Assembly: GCF_014202075.1 (NCBI RefSeq)
Contig: NZ_JACHFZ010000002.1
Coordinates: 62,001 to 126,000 of the forward strand
Length of the DNA stretch: 64,000 nucleotides
Origin: Brevundimonas basaltis
GTDB taxonomy: Bacteria > Pseudomonadota > Alphaproteobacteria > Caulobacterales > Caulobacteraceae
Direction: 5' to 3'
Below are positions 19,043-28,977 of this stretch, piece by piece (within the stretch, counting starts at the first letter, position 1; each line of letters begins with the position of its first letter). Made by a program: the position numbers and the translations under genes. The notes under the pieces were generated by a model. That model ran no database searches and was not told where the DNA came from. It worked only from the letters and a program-made list of their open reading frames with translations.

Positions 19043-20311
19043 ATGTCGGGAACCGCCCCCTCCGCCGCCAGAAGGCGCATCGATCAGCAGGAGCTGGACG
19101 CCATCTGCGCCCGGCATGATCGGCTGTGGCAGGCCAAGCCCGGAGGCGCCCGCGCCGTCTTCGCCTGGCTCGATCTCTCGGGCCTGTCGCTGGCCGGCCG
19201 CAACCTCGCCGACGCCGACTTCGCCGCAGCCTGTCTGATCGAAACAGACCTGACCGGGGCGCGGCTGGATAACGCCACCTTCTTCGGCGCTGACATGCAG
19301 GACGTGATCCTCGTCGACGCCAGCATGCGGCGGGCTGACCTGCGCGGCGCCTGCCTGCGCGGCGCGAACCTCACCGGGGCCGACCTGTTCGAGGCCGACC
19401 TGCGCGAAGGCACCATCGCCGCCGCCGACTCCAAGCTGGGCTTCCGCGTCGTCGAGGCCAGGGCGCGAAACGACACCCAGGCCAGCGGAGCCTGCCTCGT
19501 GGGCGCCAATCTCGAGCGCTCCAAGCTGACCGGCATCGTCGCCGTCGCGGCCGACTTCTCCGACGCCATCATGAAGGACTGCAAGCTGGTGCGCGCCAAT
19601 TTGAAACAGGCCAGCTTCCGGGGCGCCGACATGGCCGGGGCCGACCTGTCGGGCGCCGACCTGTCCGGGGCCGACCTGAGCGACGCCGTGCTGGTCGGCG
19701 CCAAGATGGCCATGTGGCGGACGGACGGGGCGAACATGACCCGGGTTCTGACCGACGATCGCTACGTCGGCAATCCGGTCGACAGGATGCCGGCTGCTGA
19801 AATGCTGTCCGAGCACGCCCGCTGGTGCGAGATGGAGGGCGCAGCCGGCCAGCCCTCGGTGTTCGACGGGGTCGACCTGCGCGCCCTGCGGTCGATCACC
19901 GGCTACAATCTGACCGCCCTCTCGGCCAAGGGCGCGGTCTTCTACGGCCTCAACATGGAGGGCGTGCAGCTCCAGGGCGCCCACCTCGAGGACGCCGACC
20001 TGCGCTCCGTCAATCTGAAGGGCGCCGACCTGCGTGGGGCCCGGCTGGCGCGGGCCCGGCTCAACGGCGCGGATCTGCGGGAGGCCCAACTCGGGCCGCT
20101 GATGATCGCGCAGGACCGTCTGCTGCCAGCGGACCTGACAGGCGCCTGCCTGAAGGGCGCGGACCTCTCGGGCGCTGACCTGAAGCGCGCCAACCTGACC
20201 GGGGCCGACCTGACCCGGGCCACCCTGCGCGGGGCCTGCCTGCGCCAGGCCGATCTGACGGGAACGATCACCACAGCCGCCCGGGGCCTCAAGATCGACG
20301 CCGCCGCCTGA
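19043..20311 (+). CDS. Pentapeptide-repeat protein
   Basis: 422 residues from the ATG at 19043 (a GTG at 19025 is an alternative). It contains two long blocks of A(D/N)LxG repeats: ~residues 55-130 and ~145-225, and again ~275-415 (e.g. GADLSGADLSGADLSDA, GADLRGARLARARLNGADL). These fold into right-handed quadrilateral beta-helices. The stretch between (~225-275: DDRYVGNPVDRMPAAEMLSEHARWCEMEG) is non-repetitive and helical. The N-terminal ~35 residues include RRIDQQELDAICARHDRLW. No export signal, so cytoplasmic. Function unknown; DNA-mimic roles are known only for some family members. Confidence 0.9.
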   Translation: MSGTAPSAARRRIDQQELDAICARHDRLWQAKPGGARAVFAWLDLSGLSLAGRNLADADFAAACLIETDLTGARLDNATFFGADMQDVILVDASMRRADLRGACLRGANLTGADLFEADLREGTIAAADSKLGFRVVEARARNDTQASGACLVGANLERSKLTGIVAVAADFSDAIMKDCKLVRANLKQASFRGADMAGADLSGADLSGADLSDAVLVGAKMAMWRTDGANMTRVLTDDRYVGNPVDRMPAAEMLSEHARWCEMEGAAGQPSVFDGVDLRALRSITGYNLTALSAKGAVFYGLNMEGVQLQGAHLEDADLRSVNLKGADLRGARLARARLNGADLREAQLGPLMIAQDRLLPADLTGACLKGADLSGADLKRANLTGADLTRATLRGACLRQADLTGTITTAARGLKIDAAA

Positions 20312-20315
20312 CGCG

Positions 20316-20342
20316 AAAAGGGGCGACGCGAACGCCGCCCCT
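20316..20342 (-). terminator. Terminator after the small heat-shock gene
   Basis: Hairpin AGGGGCG/CGCCCCTTTT on the minus strand with a T run. It lies in the short gap between the convergent pentapeptide and Hsp20 genes. Confidence 0.65.
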
Positions 20343-20369
20343 CCCAGCTTTGCACAGTCGGACAGGCGG

Positions 20370-20837
20370 CTACGCTGCCGCCTTGCCCTTCTTGCCCTCG
20401 ATCAGCTTCGAACCGCCACCGATCTCGATGCGGCGCGGCTTCAGCGCTTCCGGAAGCTCGCGCTCCAGATCGATTGACAGCAGGCCGTTGACCAGGTCAG
20501 CGGTCTTCACCACCACATAGTCAGCCAGCTGGAACCGACGCTCGAAGTCGCGTTCGGCCAGACCGCGGTGCAAGAAATTCCGCCCGTTTCCGTCGTCGTT
20601 GGCGGTCTTGCGGCCGGTGACGGTGAGCAGGTTTTCCTTGACCTCGATATTCAGCTCGTCCGGCTTGAAACCGGCGACGGCGATCTCGATGCGATAAGCG
20701 TTCTCGCCCGTGGTTTCGATGTTGTAGGGCGGCCAACCGTTTTCCTGGCTGGTCCGCGCGGCGCTTTCCAGCAGGCCGGCCAGTCGGTCGAAACCGACGG
20801 CGGAACGGTAGAGCGGGGTGAAATCATAAGTACGCAT
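20370..20837 (-). CDS. Hsp20/alpha-crystallin family small heat-shock protein
   Basis: 155 residues from the ATG at 20837, which has a strong GGAGGAT Shine-Dalgarno; a longer frame to 21002 is rejected. The N-terminus [19 protein letters not shown] is typical of proteobacterial class A (IbpA/HspH) proteins. The alpha-crystallin domain spans ~residues 35-125 ([30 protein letters not shown], then [16 protein letters not shown], an IxI-type tail). It is an ATP-independent holdase that keeps unfolding proteins soluble. The SD is inside a small hairpin and a heat-shock-like promoter lies ~140 bases upstream, so expression is probably temperature-controlled at two levels. Confidence 0.94.
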   Translation of the reverse strand: MRTYDFTPLYRSAVGFDRLAGLLESAARTSQENGWPPYNIETTGENAYRIEIAVAGFKPDELNIEVKENLLTVTGRKTANDDGNGRNFLHRGLAERDFERRFQLADYVVVKTADLVNGLLSIDLERELPEALKPRRIEIGGGSKLIEGKKGKAAA

Positions 20838-20862
20838 GTCATCCTCCTGAGGATCAGCAAGG
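20838..20862 (-). promoter_or_regulatory. Candidate ROSE-like RNA thermometer over the Hsp20 ribosome-binding site
   Basis: On the minus strand the leader ends CTTGCTGATCCTCAGGAGGATGACATG. ATCCT (20850-20854) can pair with AGGAT (20841-20845) through the loop CAGG, burying the Shine-Dalgarno. A TTGCT motif (20856-20860) directly upstream resembles the conserved U(U/C)GCU of ROSE elements of rhizobial small heat-shock genes. Pairing has been judged by eye only. Confidence 0.5.
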
Positions 20863-20974
20863 TTGAGCCGCCCCTGCGTTTTCGGCCCGGGACGGCGGTG
20901 GGAGATCAGCCCCGACGGCCCTATCTCGGCCCCGTCAGGTCTGGAGGACCCGGTATCGGCGTCCTCGGTCATGG

Positions 20975-21003
20975 ATTTTGGGAGTCCTATCGGCGCCGTC
21001 AAG
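20975..21003 (-). promoter_or_regulatory. Candidate RpoH (sigma-32) promoter for Hsp20
   Basis: Minus-strand CTTGAC (20998-21003), 15 bases, then CCCAAAAT (20975-20982). This approximates the heat-shock consensus CTTGAA-N-CCCCATnT. It would give a leader of roughly 130 bases, enough for a structured thermometer. Confidence 0.35.
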
Positions 21004-21112
21004 GGTGCGACCGCACCTTCGGCGCTTCATTCTGTCGCCGCAGAGGCTTCATGGCTTGCCCGGCGCGTCCGAAGTCCGCAGGGTCCGGCTCTTCACCTCC
21101 CGGAGACGACCG

Positions 21113-21940
21113 ATGCGATTTATCGCCCTCGCCCTGACCACCGCGCTCGCCCTGCCGTCGCTGGCTGTCGCCCAGATGCACCCATCCCTCCCCGCCCTCG
21201 ACGAGACGCCGGCCCAGCGCAGCGCCCGCCGCGCCGCCATGACCCCGCCGGTGTTGCAGGAAGACGCCGCCCTGCAGGCGGCGGTAGCTTCGCCGTCTCG
21301 CCCGGCCGAGGATGTCGCGCGCGACGTCTACCGGCGACCGTTCGAGACCTTGACCTTCTGGGGCCTGACGCCGGGCTCTACGGTGATCGAGATCGAGCCG
21401 GGCCGGGCCGGCTGGTGGCGGAACATCCTCGAGCCCTACGCGGCGGCGACCGGCGGGACCTACGTCCCGGTCAACCGCCCTCTGGAAGGCATGGGAGTCG
21501 CCGACGGAACCGCGGACATGGTCGTGGTCGCCCGCGCCTTCCACAACTGGCACCGCGCCGGTCGGACGGAGCCCTACCTCGCCGCCTTCTTCAAGGCCCT
21601 GAAACCCGGCGGCGTACTGGCCGTCGAACAGCATCGCAGCGTCGACGGCCTCCACCCGGACGAGACCGCGCCGACCGGCTATATGCCCGAGAGCCACATC
21701 ATCCAGGCGGCGCGGGCTGCCGGGTTCGAGCTCGACGCCCGCAGCGAACTGAACGCCAATCCCGCCGACGATCGCGCCCACCCCTACGGCGTCTGGACCC
21801 TCCCGCCGGTTCGCGTCAGCGCCCCGCGCGACGGCAACGCCATCGATCGGCCGACCCCGCTCACGGACGCCGAACGCGCCGCCTTCGACGCCATTGGCGA
21901 GAGCGACCGGATGACCCTTCGTTTCCGCAAGCCAGGCTGA
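21113..21940 (+). CDS. Exported methyltransferase-like protein (paralogue A)
   Basis: 275 residues from the ATG at 21113. A Sec signal peptide (MRFIALALTTALALPSLAVAQ) directs it to the periplasm. The mature part resembles the predicted methyltransferase group COG4798: TVIEIEPGRAGWWRNILEPYAA stands where motif I would be, with DGTADMVVVARAFHNWHRAG and ALKPGGVLAVEQHR after it. The glycine motif is degenerate. It ends GESDRMTLRFRKPG, almost the same as the next gene (22045), showing a tandem duplication. SAM is not expected in the periplasm, so methyl transfer there is doubtful; the true activity is unknown. Confidence 0.83.
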   Translation: MRFIALALTTALALPSLAVAQMHPSLPALDETPAQRSARRAAMTPPVLQEDAALQAAVASPSRPAEDVARDVYRRPFETLTFWGLTPGSTVIEIEPGRAGWWRNILEPYAAATGGTYVPVNRPLEGMGVADGTADMVVVARAFHNWHRAGRTEPYLAAFFKALKPGGVLAVEQHRSVDGLHPDETAPTGYMPESHIIQAARAAGFELDARSELNANPADDRAHPYGVWTLPPVRVSAPRDGNAIDRPTPLTDAERAAFDAIGESDRMTLRFRKPG

Positions 21941-22044
21941 TGCACAGGGCTTCCGCATCGGCTTTGACCGGTCTGGGGAACAAGGTTAAGCCCTCGTCAA
22001 GCGGGGACGAACCGTACGGCGCAGACGCCTCGCGGGGGACGTGA

Positions 22045-22947
22045 ATGGCTGAAAGAACACAAGCTAGGCGACCGATGGCGTCCCGCCGGACCATGCTTTC
22101 CGGCGGCGCCGCATTGCTCGTGCTGGCGGGGTGCAGCGGTGAGAAGACCGCCGAGCCGCCGCCCCAGCCGGACGGACCGCTGAAGGGCTCGCTCGAATGG
22201 TCCATCGAGGGGCCGTGGCGCGCGCAGGATCGCATCCGCGACGTCTGGCGGCATCCGGAGGAGACTCTGCGTTTCTTCGGCCTGCAACCGCGCATGACCG
22301 TCCTGGAGTTCTGGCCCGGAAGCGGATGGTGGACCGAAATTCTGGCGCCCTACCTGGCCGAGGGCGGAGGTCGCTACATCGCCGTGGGCTTCCAGACCGG
22401 GCTCGGCGTCGATCCCTACCAGACCCAACTCACCGCCGCCTTCCAGAGACGGTTCACCAATGACCGCCGCCTCTACGGCGAGGTCGAACTTTCCGAGTTC
22501 GGTCCCACGTCCGGCCCCGTCGCGCCGGCCGGGACGGCGGACATGGTGCTGTTCATGCGTAACATCCACGCCTGGATGGCCGCCGGAATCGCCGAGAAGG
22601 CCTTCGCCGACGCCTACGCCGCGCTGCGGCCGGGCGGCATCCTCGGGATCGAGCAGCACCGGTTGGAGCCGGACAAGGATCAGGATCCGACGGCGGCGAA
22701 CGGATATGTCCAGGAAGCGTTCGTCAAACAGCTGGCGGCGGAAGCCGGATTCGTCTTCGTGGCCGCTTCTGAAATCAACGCGAATGAAAGGGATACCAAG
22801 GATCATCCTTTCGGCGTCGAGACCTTGCCGCCGATGGGCCTGACGGCTCCACGCGGCTCGCCGCCGGACCCGACGTTCGACCGGTCCAAATACGATGAGA
22901 TCGGCGAAAGCGACCGCATGACCTTGAGATTCAGGAAACCCGAGTGA
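22045..22947 (+). CDS. Lipoprotein methyltransferase-like protein (paralogue B)
   Basis: 300 residues. The N-terminus MASRRTMLSGGAALLVLAGC carries an SRRTML twin-arginine-like motif and a lipobox with Cys30, predicting a Tat- or Sec-exported lipoprotein. A second possible start is the ATG at residue 11, which still keeps the signal. The body matches COG4798: MTVLEFWPGSGWWTEILAPYLAEGG is a better motif I than in paralogue A, followed by AALRPGGILGIEQHR and the GESDRMTLRFRKPE end. The stop overlaps the GTG of the following hydrolase (GTGA), so they are translationally coupled. Confidence 0.83.
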   Translation: MAERTQARRPMASRRTMLSGGAALLVLAGCSGEKTAEPPPQPDGPLKGSLEWSIEGPWRAQDRIRDVWRHPEETLRFFGLQPRMTVLEFWPGSGWWTEILAPYLAEGGGRYIAVGFQTGLGVDPYQTQLTAAFQRRFTNDRRLYGEVELSEFGPTSGPVAPAGTADMVLFMRNIHAWMAAGIAEKAFADAYAALRPGGILGIEQHRLEPDKDQDPTAANGYVQEAFVKQLAAEAGFVFVAASEINANERDTKDHPFGVETLPPMGLTAPRGSPPDPTFDRSKYDEIGESDRMTLRFRKPE

Positions 22948-23984
22948 GCCGAGCCGCCGCCTACGCCGCCAACGCCCCGTTGATGGGAGTTCCGGGCGCC
23001 TCCGCCCCGCCAGGCGGAACCGGCGAGTGGTTCCGCGGAGCCGGCGGACTCCGCCTGCGCGCCGCCTTCTGGACCCCCTCGGCTCTCGCTGCCCGCAAGC
23101 CGCGCGGCACCGTCATCGTCAGTCCAGGCCGCACCGAGCCGATCGAGAAATATTTCGAGCTGATCGGAAATCTGCTGGCGCGAGGCTGGTGCGTGCTCGC
23201 CCATGACTGGCGCGGCCAGGGCCTGTCGGCGCGGTTGCTGCCCGATCGCCTGAAGGGCCACGCCCGGGCGGTCGAGGAGTTCCTCGACGATTACGCCCGC
23301 CTGCTCGAGACCTATGAGACCCGGGCTCCCAAGCCGTGGATCATGGTCGGACACTCGATGGGCGGGGCGTTCAACCTGATGACGCTGCAGGCCGGCGACG
23401 AACGGTTTTCAGGGGCGCTGCTGACCAGCCCCATGCTACGCATCAGGACCGGCAAGCGCTCGATGTGGTCGGTCAAGTTGGCGGTCAAATGGAATCTGCG
23501 CCACGGCAAGGCGGGGGACTATGTGCTCGACAATGAAGACGACCCTTTCGACCACACCTTCGAGAAGGACGCGCTGACCACCGACGAGAGCCGCTACGAA
23601 CAGTGGCGTCAGCAACTCTACGCCTGCCCGCACCTGGCGGTTGGCGGCCCCACCTGGGGCTGGCTGGCGGTGGCGCTGGACGCCGGAGAGCGGGCGCTGA
23701 AACCCAAGGCATTGAAGTCGGTTCGTATTCCCGTCGCCATCGTGCAGGCGGGAGAGGACGACCGTATCTGGAAACAGACCAATAAATGGGCCGCGCGGCG
23801 CCTCGGGCGTGGGCGCTACGTCGAGATTCCGGGGGCGAAGCACGAAGTCATCATGGAGACTGACGAGTTGCGCGCCATCTTTCTGGATGAGTTCGACGCC
23901 ATGGGCTCCTACGTATCCCCGATCGAGGATCTGTCGCCCGTCCCCGGCCCGCCGGCTGAGCGCGAACCGACCGAAGCCGCCTAG
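22944..23984 (+). CDS. Alpha/beta hydrolase, lysophospholipase (PldB)-like
   Basis: 346 residues starting with GTG overlapping the preceding stop. The serine hydrolase elbow is GHSMGG with Ser138; HDWRGQGLS upstream and the acid/His in QAGEDDRIW and PGAKHEVIM complete a plausible triad. The pattern matches PldB/monoacylglycerol-lipase-like (Hydrolase_4) proteins acting on lysophospholipids. No clear signal peptide. Coupling to an exported methyltransferase-like lipoprotein suggests a shared lipid- or envelope-related role (inference). Its stop overlaps the convergent gene by four bases. Confidence 0.88.
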   Translation: MSRAAAYAANAPLMGVPGASAPPGGTGEWFRGAGGLRLRAAFWTPSALAARKPRGTVIVSPGRTEPIEKYFELIGNLLARGWCVLAHDWRGQGLSARLLPDRLKGHARAVEEFLDDYARLLETYETRAPKPWIMVGHSMGGAFNLMTLQAGDERFSGALLTSPMLRIRTGKRSMWSVKLAVKWNLRHGKAGDYVLDNEDDPFDHTFEKDALTTDESRYEQWRQQLYACPHLAVGGPTWGWLAVALDAGERALKPKALKSVRIPVAIVQAGEDDRIWKQTNKWAARRLGRGRYVEIPGAKHEVIMETDELRAIFLDEFDAMGSYVSPIEDLSPVPGPPAEREPTEAA

Positions 23985-24766
23985 TTAGCGGCGCGGCGCA
24001 GGGCGACCAGCGCCTGATCCCTCAGGCGGGCGTCTCCCACGGCCAGAATCTGACCGCCGGCGTCGGGCCCCTCGCCGCGCCAGTTGGTGACTTGGCCGCC
24101 CGCCGCCTCGATGACGGGAACCAGCGCCGACCAGTCCCAGATCTTCAGCGCGCTCTCGGCCACCAGATCGATCCGGCCGGCGGCGAGCATGGCGTAGGCG
24201 TAGGCGTCGCAGCCCAGGCGGGCCAGGCGCGCGGCCGCGCGCACCTGGGTCCAGGCGCCCAATTCGGCACCGGTGAACAGGTCAGGGTCGGTGGTGGCGA
24301 TCAGGGCCTCGTTCAGATGTGCGCAGGATCGCACGGCAATCGGCGTCTCCGCCCTCCCCCTGAGCAACCGCGCGCCCGACGGGCCGCCGAGGAATATTTC
24401 GTCGAGATAGGGCTGACCGATCAGCCCGATGGCGAGGCGGTCGGCGGTCCTCAGGGCGATCAGATTGGTCCATAGTGGCAGGCCGGCGATGAACGCGCGG
24501 GTGCCGTCTATCGGGTCCAGAATCCAGACGTGCTCGGCGTCCGGCCGGTCCTCGCCGTATTCCTCACCGATGACGCCGTGTTCGGGATAACGGTCGGCGA
24601 TCAGCCGGCGGATCGCCGCCTCGGCCTCGCGGTCCGCCTCGGTCACCGGGTCGAAGCCGTCGGCGCCGCCCTTGTCGACCTGCTCGCAGGCGCCACGAAA
24701 ATACGGCAGGGATACACGCGCCGCCTCGCGGGCCAGTTCAACGGCGAACAGTTCGTACTCGGTCAT
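23981..24766 (-). CDS. Inositol-monophosphatase family phosphatase, histidinol-phosphatase (HisN)-like
   Basis: 261 residues from the ATG at 24766 (MTEYELFAVELAREAARVSLPYFRG). The metal-binding motifs of the family are present: GEEYGED, WILDPIDGTRAFIAGLP, and the C-terminal WDWSALVPVIEAAGGQVTNW. The FIAGLP after DPIDGT is typical of alphaproteobacterial HisN-type histidinol-phosphate phosphatases, so histidine synthesis is the likely role; inositol-1-phosphatase remains possible. No other his genes are nearby. Confidence 0.87.
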   Translation of the reverse strand: MTEYELFAVELAREAARVSLPYFRGACEQVDKGGADGFDPVTEADREAEAAIRRLIADRYPEHGVIGEEYGEDRPDAEHVWILDPIDGTRAFIAGLPLWTNLIALRTADRLAIGLIGQPYLDEIFLGGPSGARLLRGRAETPIAVRSCAHLNEALIATTDPDLFTGAELGAWTQVRAAARLARLGCDAYAYAMLAAGRIDLVAESALKIWDWSALVPVIEAAGGQVTNWRGEGPDAGGQILAVGDARLRDQALVALRRAAN

Positions 24767-24816
24767 GCAGGCGGGATACTCACGCCCCGCCGCCATGTCA
24801 CGGCATCATCGCTGAA

Positions 24817-25194
24817 TCAGGCCGCCTCGCCCTCGGCGTGTAGCGACTTGGCCAGGTCCAGCAGACGCCGACGGGGACGTTCGCCGAGTTGGTAATAGGC
24901 CTGGATCAGGTCGAGCGTTTCCTTGCGGGAAAACATTTCGCCGCCCTGGTTGGCTGCCTCCTGACGCTCGATGGCCTCTTCAAGTCCATCGTAGAAATAG
25001 CTGACCGGCGATTCCAGCGCCTCGGCCAGCTGCCAGAGACGGGCGGCCGAGATGCGATTGGCGCCGCATTCGTATTTCTGGATCTGCTGAAAACGGATGC
25101 CGACCTGGGTGGCCAGTTGCTGCTGCGTCAGGCCCAGCAAGCGCCGGCGGCGGCGCAGACGGCGTCCGAGATGAAGGTCGATGTCGGTGGCCAT
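24817..25194 (-). CDS. XRE-family helix-turn-helix regulator
   Basis: 125 residues starting at the ATG at 25194. The HTH_3 domain covers ~residues 8-68 (LGRRLRRRRRLLGLTQQQLATQVGIRFQQIQKYECGANRISAARLWQLAEAL). The C-terminal helices contain FSRKETLDLIQAYYQLGERPRRRLLDLAKSL. This domain form is widespread in alphaproteobacteria, usually with several paralogues per genome. The gene diverges from the stress-type membrane gene at 25378 over 183 bases; a regulatory link is possible. No palindrome obvious enough to call an operator was seen. Confidence 0.88.
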   Translation of the reverse strand: MATDIDLHLGRRLRRRRRLLGLTQQQLATQVGIRFQQIQKYECGANRISAARLWQLAEALESPVSYFYDGLEEAIERQEAANQGGEMFSRKETLDLIQAYYQLGERPRRRLLDLAKSLHAEGEAA

Positions 25195-25377
25195 GGCCCC
25201 AATTCCCCTTGTTCCCAACCTGTCCCGAAGCGGGACGGCTCGCCTTGAAGGGGGCAAGGGCCGTGCCGCCCTCGCCCGGCAGGGGAGAACCAGTGAACCC
25301 GGTTCGCCGGAGGCTCCGCAACCGTTGAGCTTCCGGCGCATTAAACGCCCATCGACCAACGCTGGAAGGAGCGGACT

Positions 25378-25635
25378 ATGAGTGGTTTTGGATGGATTGC
25401 GTGGATCGTCATCGGCATTATCGCCGGCTGGCTGGCTGAACAGATCATGGGGCGGAACCACGGCCTCCTGACCAATCTGATCGTCGGCGTCGTCGGCGCC
25501 CTGATCGGCGGCTTCCTTTACAACACCCTGTTGGGCGGAGACGCCGGCGGCAACTGGATCATCGGAATCATCGTCGCCACGGTCGGCGCGATCATCCTGC
25601 TGTTCCTGCTGGGGCTGGTGAAACGCCGGGGCTGA
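25378..25635 (+). CDS. GlsB/YeaQ/YmgE-family small stress-response membrane protein
   Basis: 85 residues with three hydrophobic segments and the family pattern GWIAWIVIGIIAGWLAEQIMGRNHG...GVVGALIGGFL...GAIILLFLLGLVKRR. These transglycosylase-associated membrane proteins are induced by general stress in many bacteria; biochemical role unknown. AAGGAG lies just before the start. A strong terminator follows. Confidence 0.9.
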   Translation: MSGFGWIAWIVIGIIAGWLAEQIMGRNHGLLTNLIVGVVGALIGGFLYNTLLGGDAGGNWIIGIIVATVGAIILLFLLGLVKRRG

Positions 25636-25661
25636 TAGGCTCGCGTCTCTCGACAACAAAG

Positions 25662-25697
25662 AGGGGCGGCTCCTGACGGAGCCGCCCCTTTCGTTTG
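25662..25697 (+). terminator. Rho-independent terminator after the GlsB-family gene
   Basis: Perfect 12-bp stem AGGGGCGGCTCC/GGAGCCGCCCCT with loop TGAC, then TTCGTTTG. It lies between two convergent genes. Confidence 0.9.
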
Positions 25698-25706
25698 TCC
25701 GACAAG

Positions 25707-26300
25707 CTAGTTGGGCTTGCCGGGAAGCACGCCCGGAGTGACCGGAGCGCCGGTCGGCGGCGCCACGCCGGGCGCTTCGGTCGGCAGGGTCGGCGGCGTG
25801 GGCGCTGGCGGAACGACGGCCTCCGCTTCGGCCTCGACCTCGGCTTCGAGCGTCGCATCGACTTCGGCCTCATCCGGCAGGACGGCGCCAGCGTCGGGGA
25901 CCTCGGGAAGCGCCGGGGCGTCCGCCTCGGTGATCACCTCCGCCTCGGCATACTGTCCGAGGGTGAAGTCGACCACGACCGCCTCGCCCTCCTGCCGGAT
26001 GCCGTCGATCGGCACGGCCCGGATCACGCCGTCCTCGCCCTTGACGGTCAGCTGCTGGGCGCCGGCATGCAGGCGCGCGCCGACCAGAACGCCGAGCTGG
26101 CCGTCGGGCCCCTGCACGACCGCACCGGGCGTCAGCGACAGGGTGGGAGCCTGGACCTCGGCCTCAACCCCGGCCTCGGCTCTGGCTTCGGCCTGGCCGG
26201 AAGCCGGTGATGTCTGAGGGGACGTGGCGTCTTGGGCGAAAGCAGGGGCGGCCGTCAGCAACAGGCCGGCGACGCCGGTCATAAGCGCGGTCTTGCGCAT
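25707..26300 (-). CDS. Secreted acidic Ala/Pro/Glu-rich protein of unknown function
   Basis: 197 residues with a Sec signal peptide (MRKTALMTGVAGLLLTAAPAFAQ). The central ~70 residues (LTPGAVVQGPDGQLGVLVGARLHAGAQQLTVKGEDGVIRAVPIDGI) look like a compact PRC-barrel-like or beta domain. It is flanked by low-complexity acidic stretches (EARAEAGVEAEVQ; DATLEAEVEAEAEAVV) and a Pro-rich tail. Probably periplasmic. No recognised family; the PRC-barrel-like reading is weak. A terminator-bearing convergent gene lies downstream, typA upstream. Confidence 0.75.
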   Translation of the reverse strand: MRKTALMTGVAGLLLTAAPAFAQDATSPQTSPASGQAEARAEAGVEAEVQAPTLSLTPGAVVQGPDGQLGVLVGARLHAGAQQLTVKGEDGVIRAVPIDGIRQEGEAVVVDFTLGQYAEAEVITEADAPALPEVPDAGAVLPDEAEVDATLEAEVEAEAEAVVPPAPTPPTLPTEAPGVAPPTGAPVTPGVLPGKPN

Positions 26301-26438
26301 GAGTGTCTTCCTTGTTCAAGCGAGCGGTAAGGCTCGCGACGGAAGGCAAAACCTGCGTCTCCGGCGATCGTTGCGCCGGCCCTGAAATGACCCCGGGAGG
26401 GCCCGGATTGCCCCAATCCGGCCGATCCGCGGCCGGAC

Positions 26439-28268
<1,830 letters not shown>

Positions 28269-28365
28269 TTGACTATCAGACGTGCAGGGCGGCCGGCGAG
28301 TGCGGGCCGCTGGAAATGGCGACGGTGCGGGGAGCGCGCGCCTCTTACAGGGGCGAACGCGGAAA

Positions 28366-28394
28366 CGCCAGTGCGCGGCGAGCACGCACTGGCG
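28366..28394 (-). terminator. Hairpin between the OPT remnant and typA
   Basis: Perfect 10-bp inverted repeat CGCCAGTGCG/CGCACTGGCG with a 9-base loop; on the minus strand it is followed by TTTCC. It lies ~80 bases beyond the OPT remnant and ~100 bases before typA, so it could be the terminator of the former or an element in the typA leader. Confidence 0.45.
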
Positions 28395-28473
28395 GAACGA
28401 CGGCTGTTATCGCCCGGAAAAGCGGCGAGGCGAGGGCGAGATCACACCTTGGCCGAGCGGCCCCGGACCCAGG

Positions 28474-28847
28474 CTAGAGCACGACGGTCAGAACCGCGAA
28501 GGCCACGATCCCCGTCAGCATGGCCAGAACGGAAACTCGAGCCACCATCCGACCATGACGAGGCCGGGCAGAACGAAGATGATCGCGCTCATGGCGCCGC
28601 CCACCGACGCAACCGTCTGCACGGTCATGTTTTCCCAGATGGTCGAGTCCTTGAACAACCGCAGGACCGCCATGGAGATGACCGCCGCCGGGATGGCCGA
28701 GGCGAAGGTCAGCCCGACCTTCAGGCCCAGATAGGTGTTGGCGGCGGTGAAGATCACCGCCAGCAAACAGCCCAGCACGAGGGCGCGCAGGGTCAGTTCG
28801 ATCCGCTTGCCGATCGTCGGCGGCGCCCTGTCGGCGGTGTCGGTCAT
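28474..28847 (-). pseudogene. Remnant of an OPT-family oligopeptide transporter
   Basis: From the ATG at 28847 the frame encodes ~110 residues matching the N-terminus of OPT transporters: LVLGCLLAVIFTAANTYLGLKVGLTFASAIPAAVISMAVLRLFKDSTIWENMTVQT...SAIIFVLPGLVMVGWW. It stops at 28515 with EFPFWPC. A full OPT protein has ~600-700 residues. In another frame the same bases continue as VSVLAMLTGIVAFAVLTVVL to a stop at 28474, which looks like a terminal membrane helix. The simplest reading is a large internal deletion with a frameshift. A sequencing error alone cannot explain the missing ~500 residues. Confidence 0.7.
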
Positions 28848-28977
28848 GGCGGGCCCTCTCCCTTGAACGGCGGAGGTAAGCGGAGAACCGCGTCCGGAGC
28901 AATCGCCCTCGTCGGCGGCCCCGATTGACAGGCGCGCCCGACGGGCGGAGCGTGGCGGCGAACGGGGAGAGGCGGAC

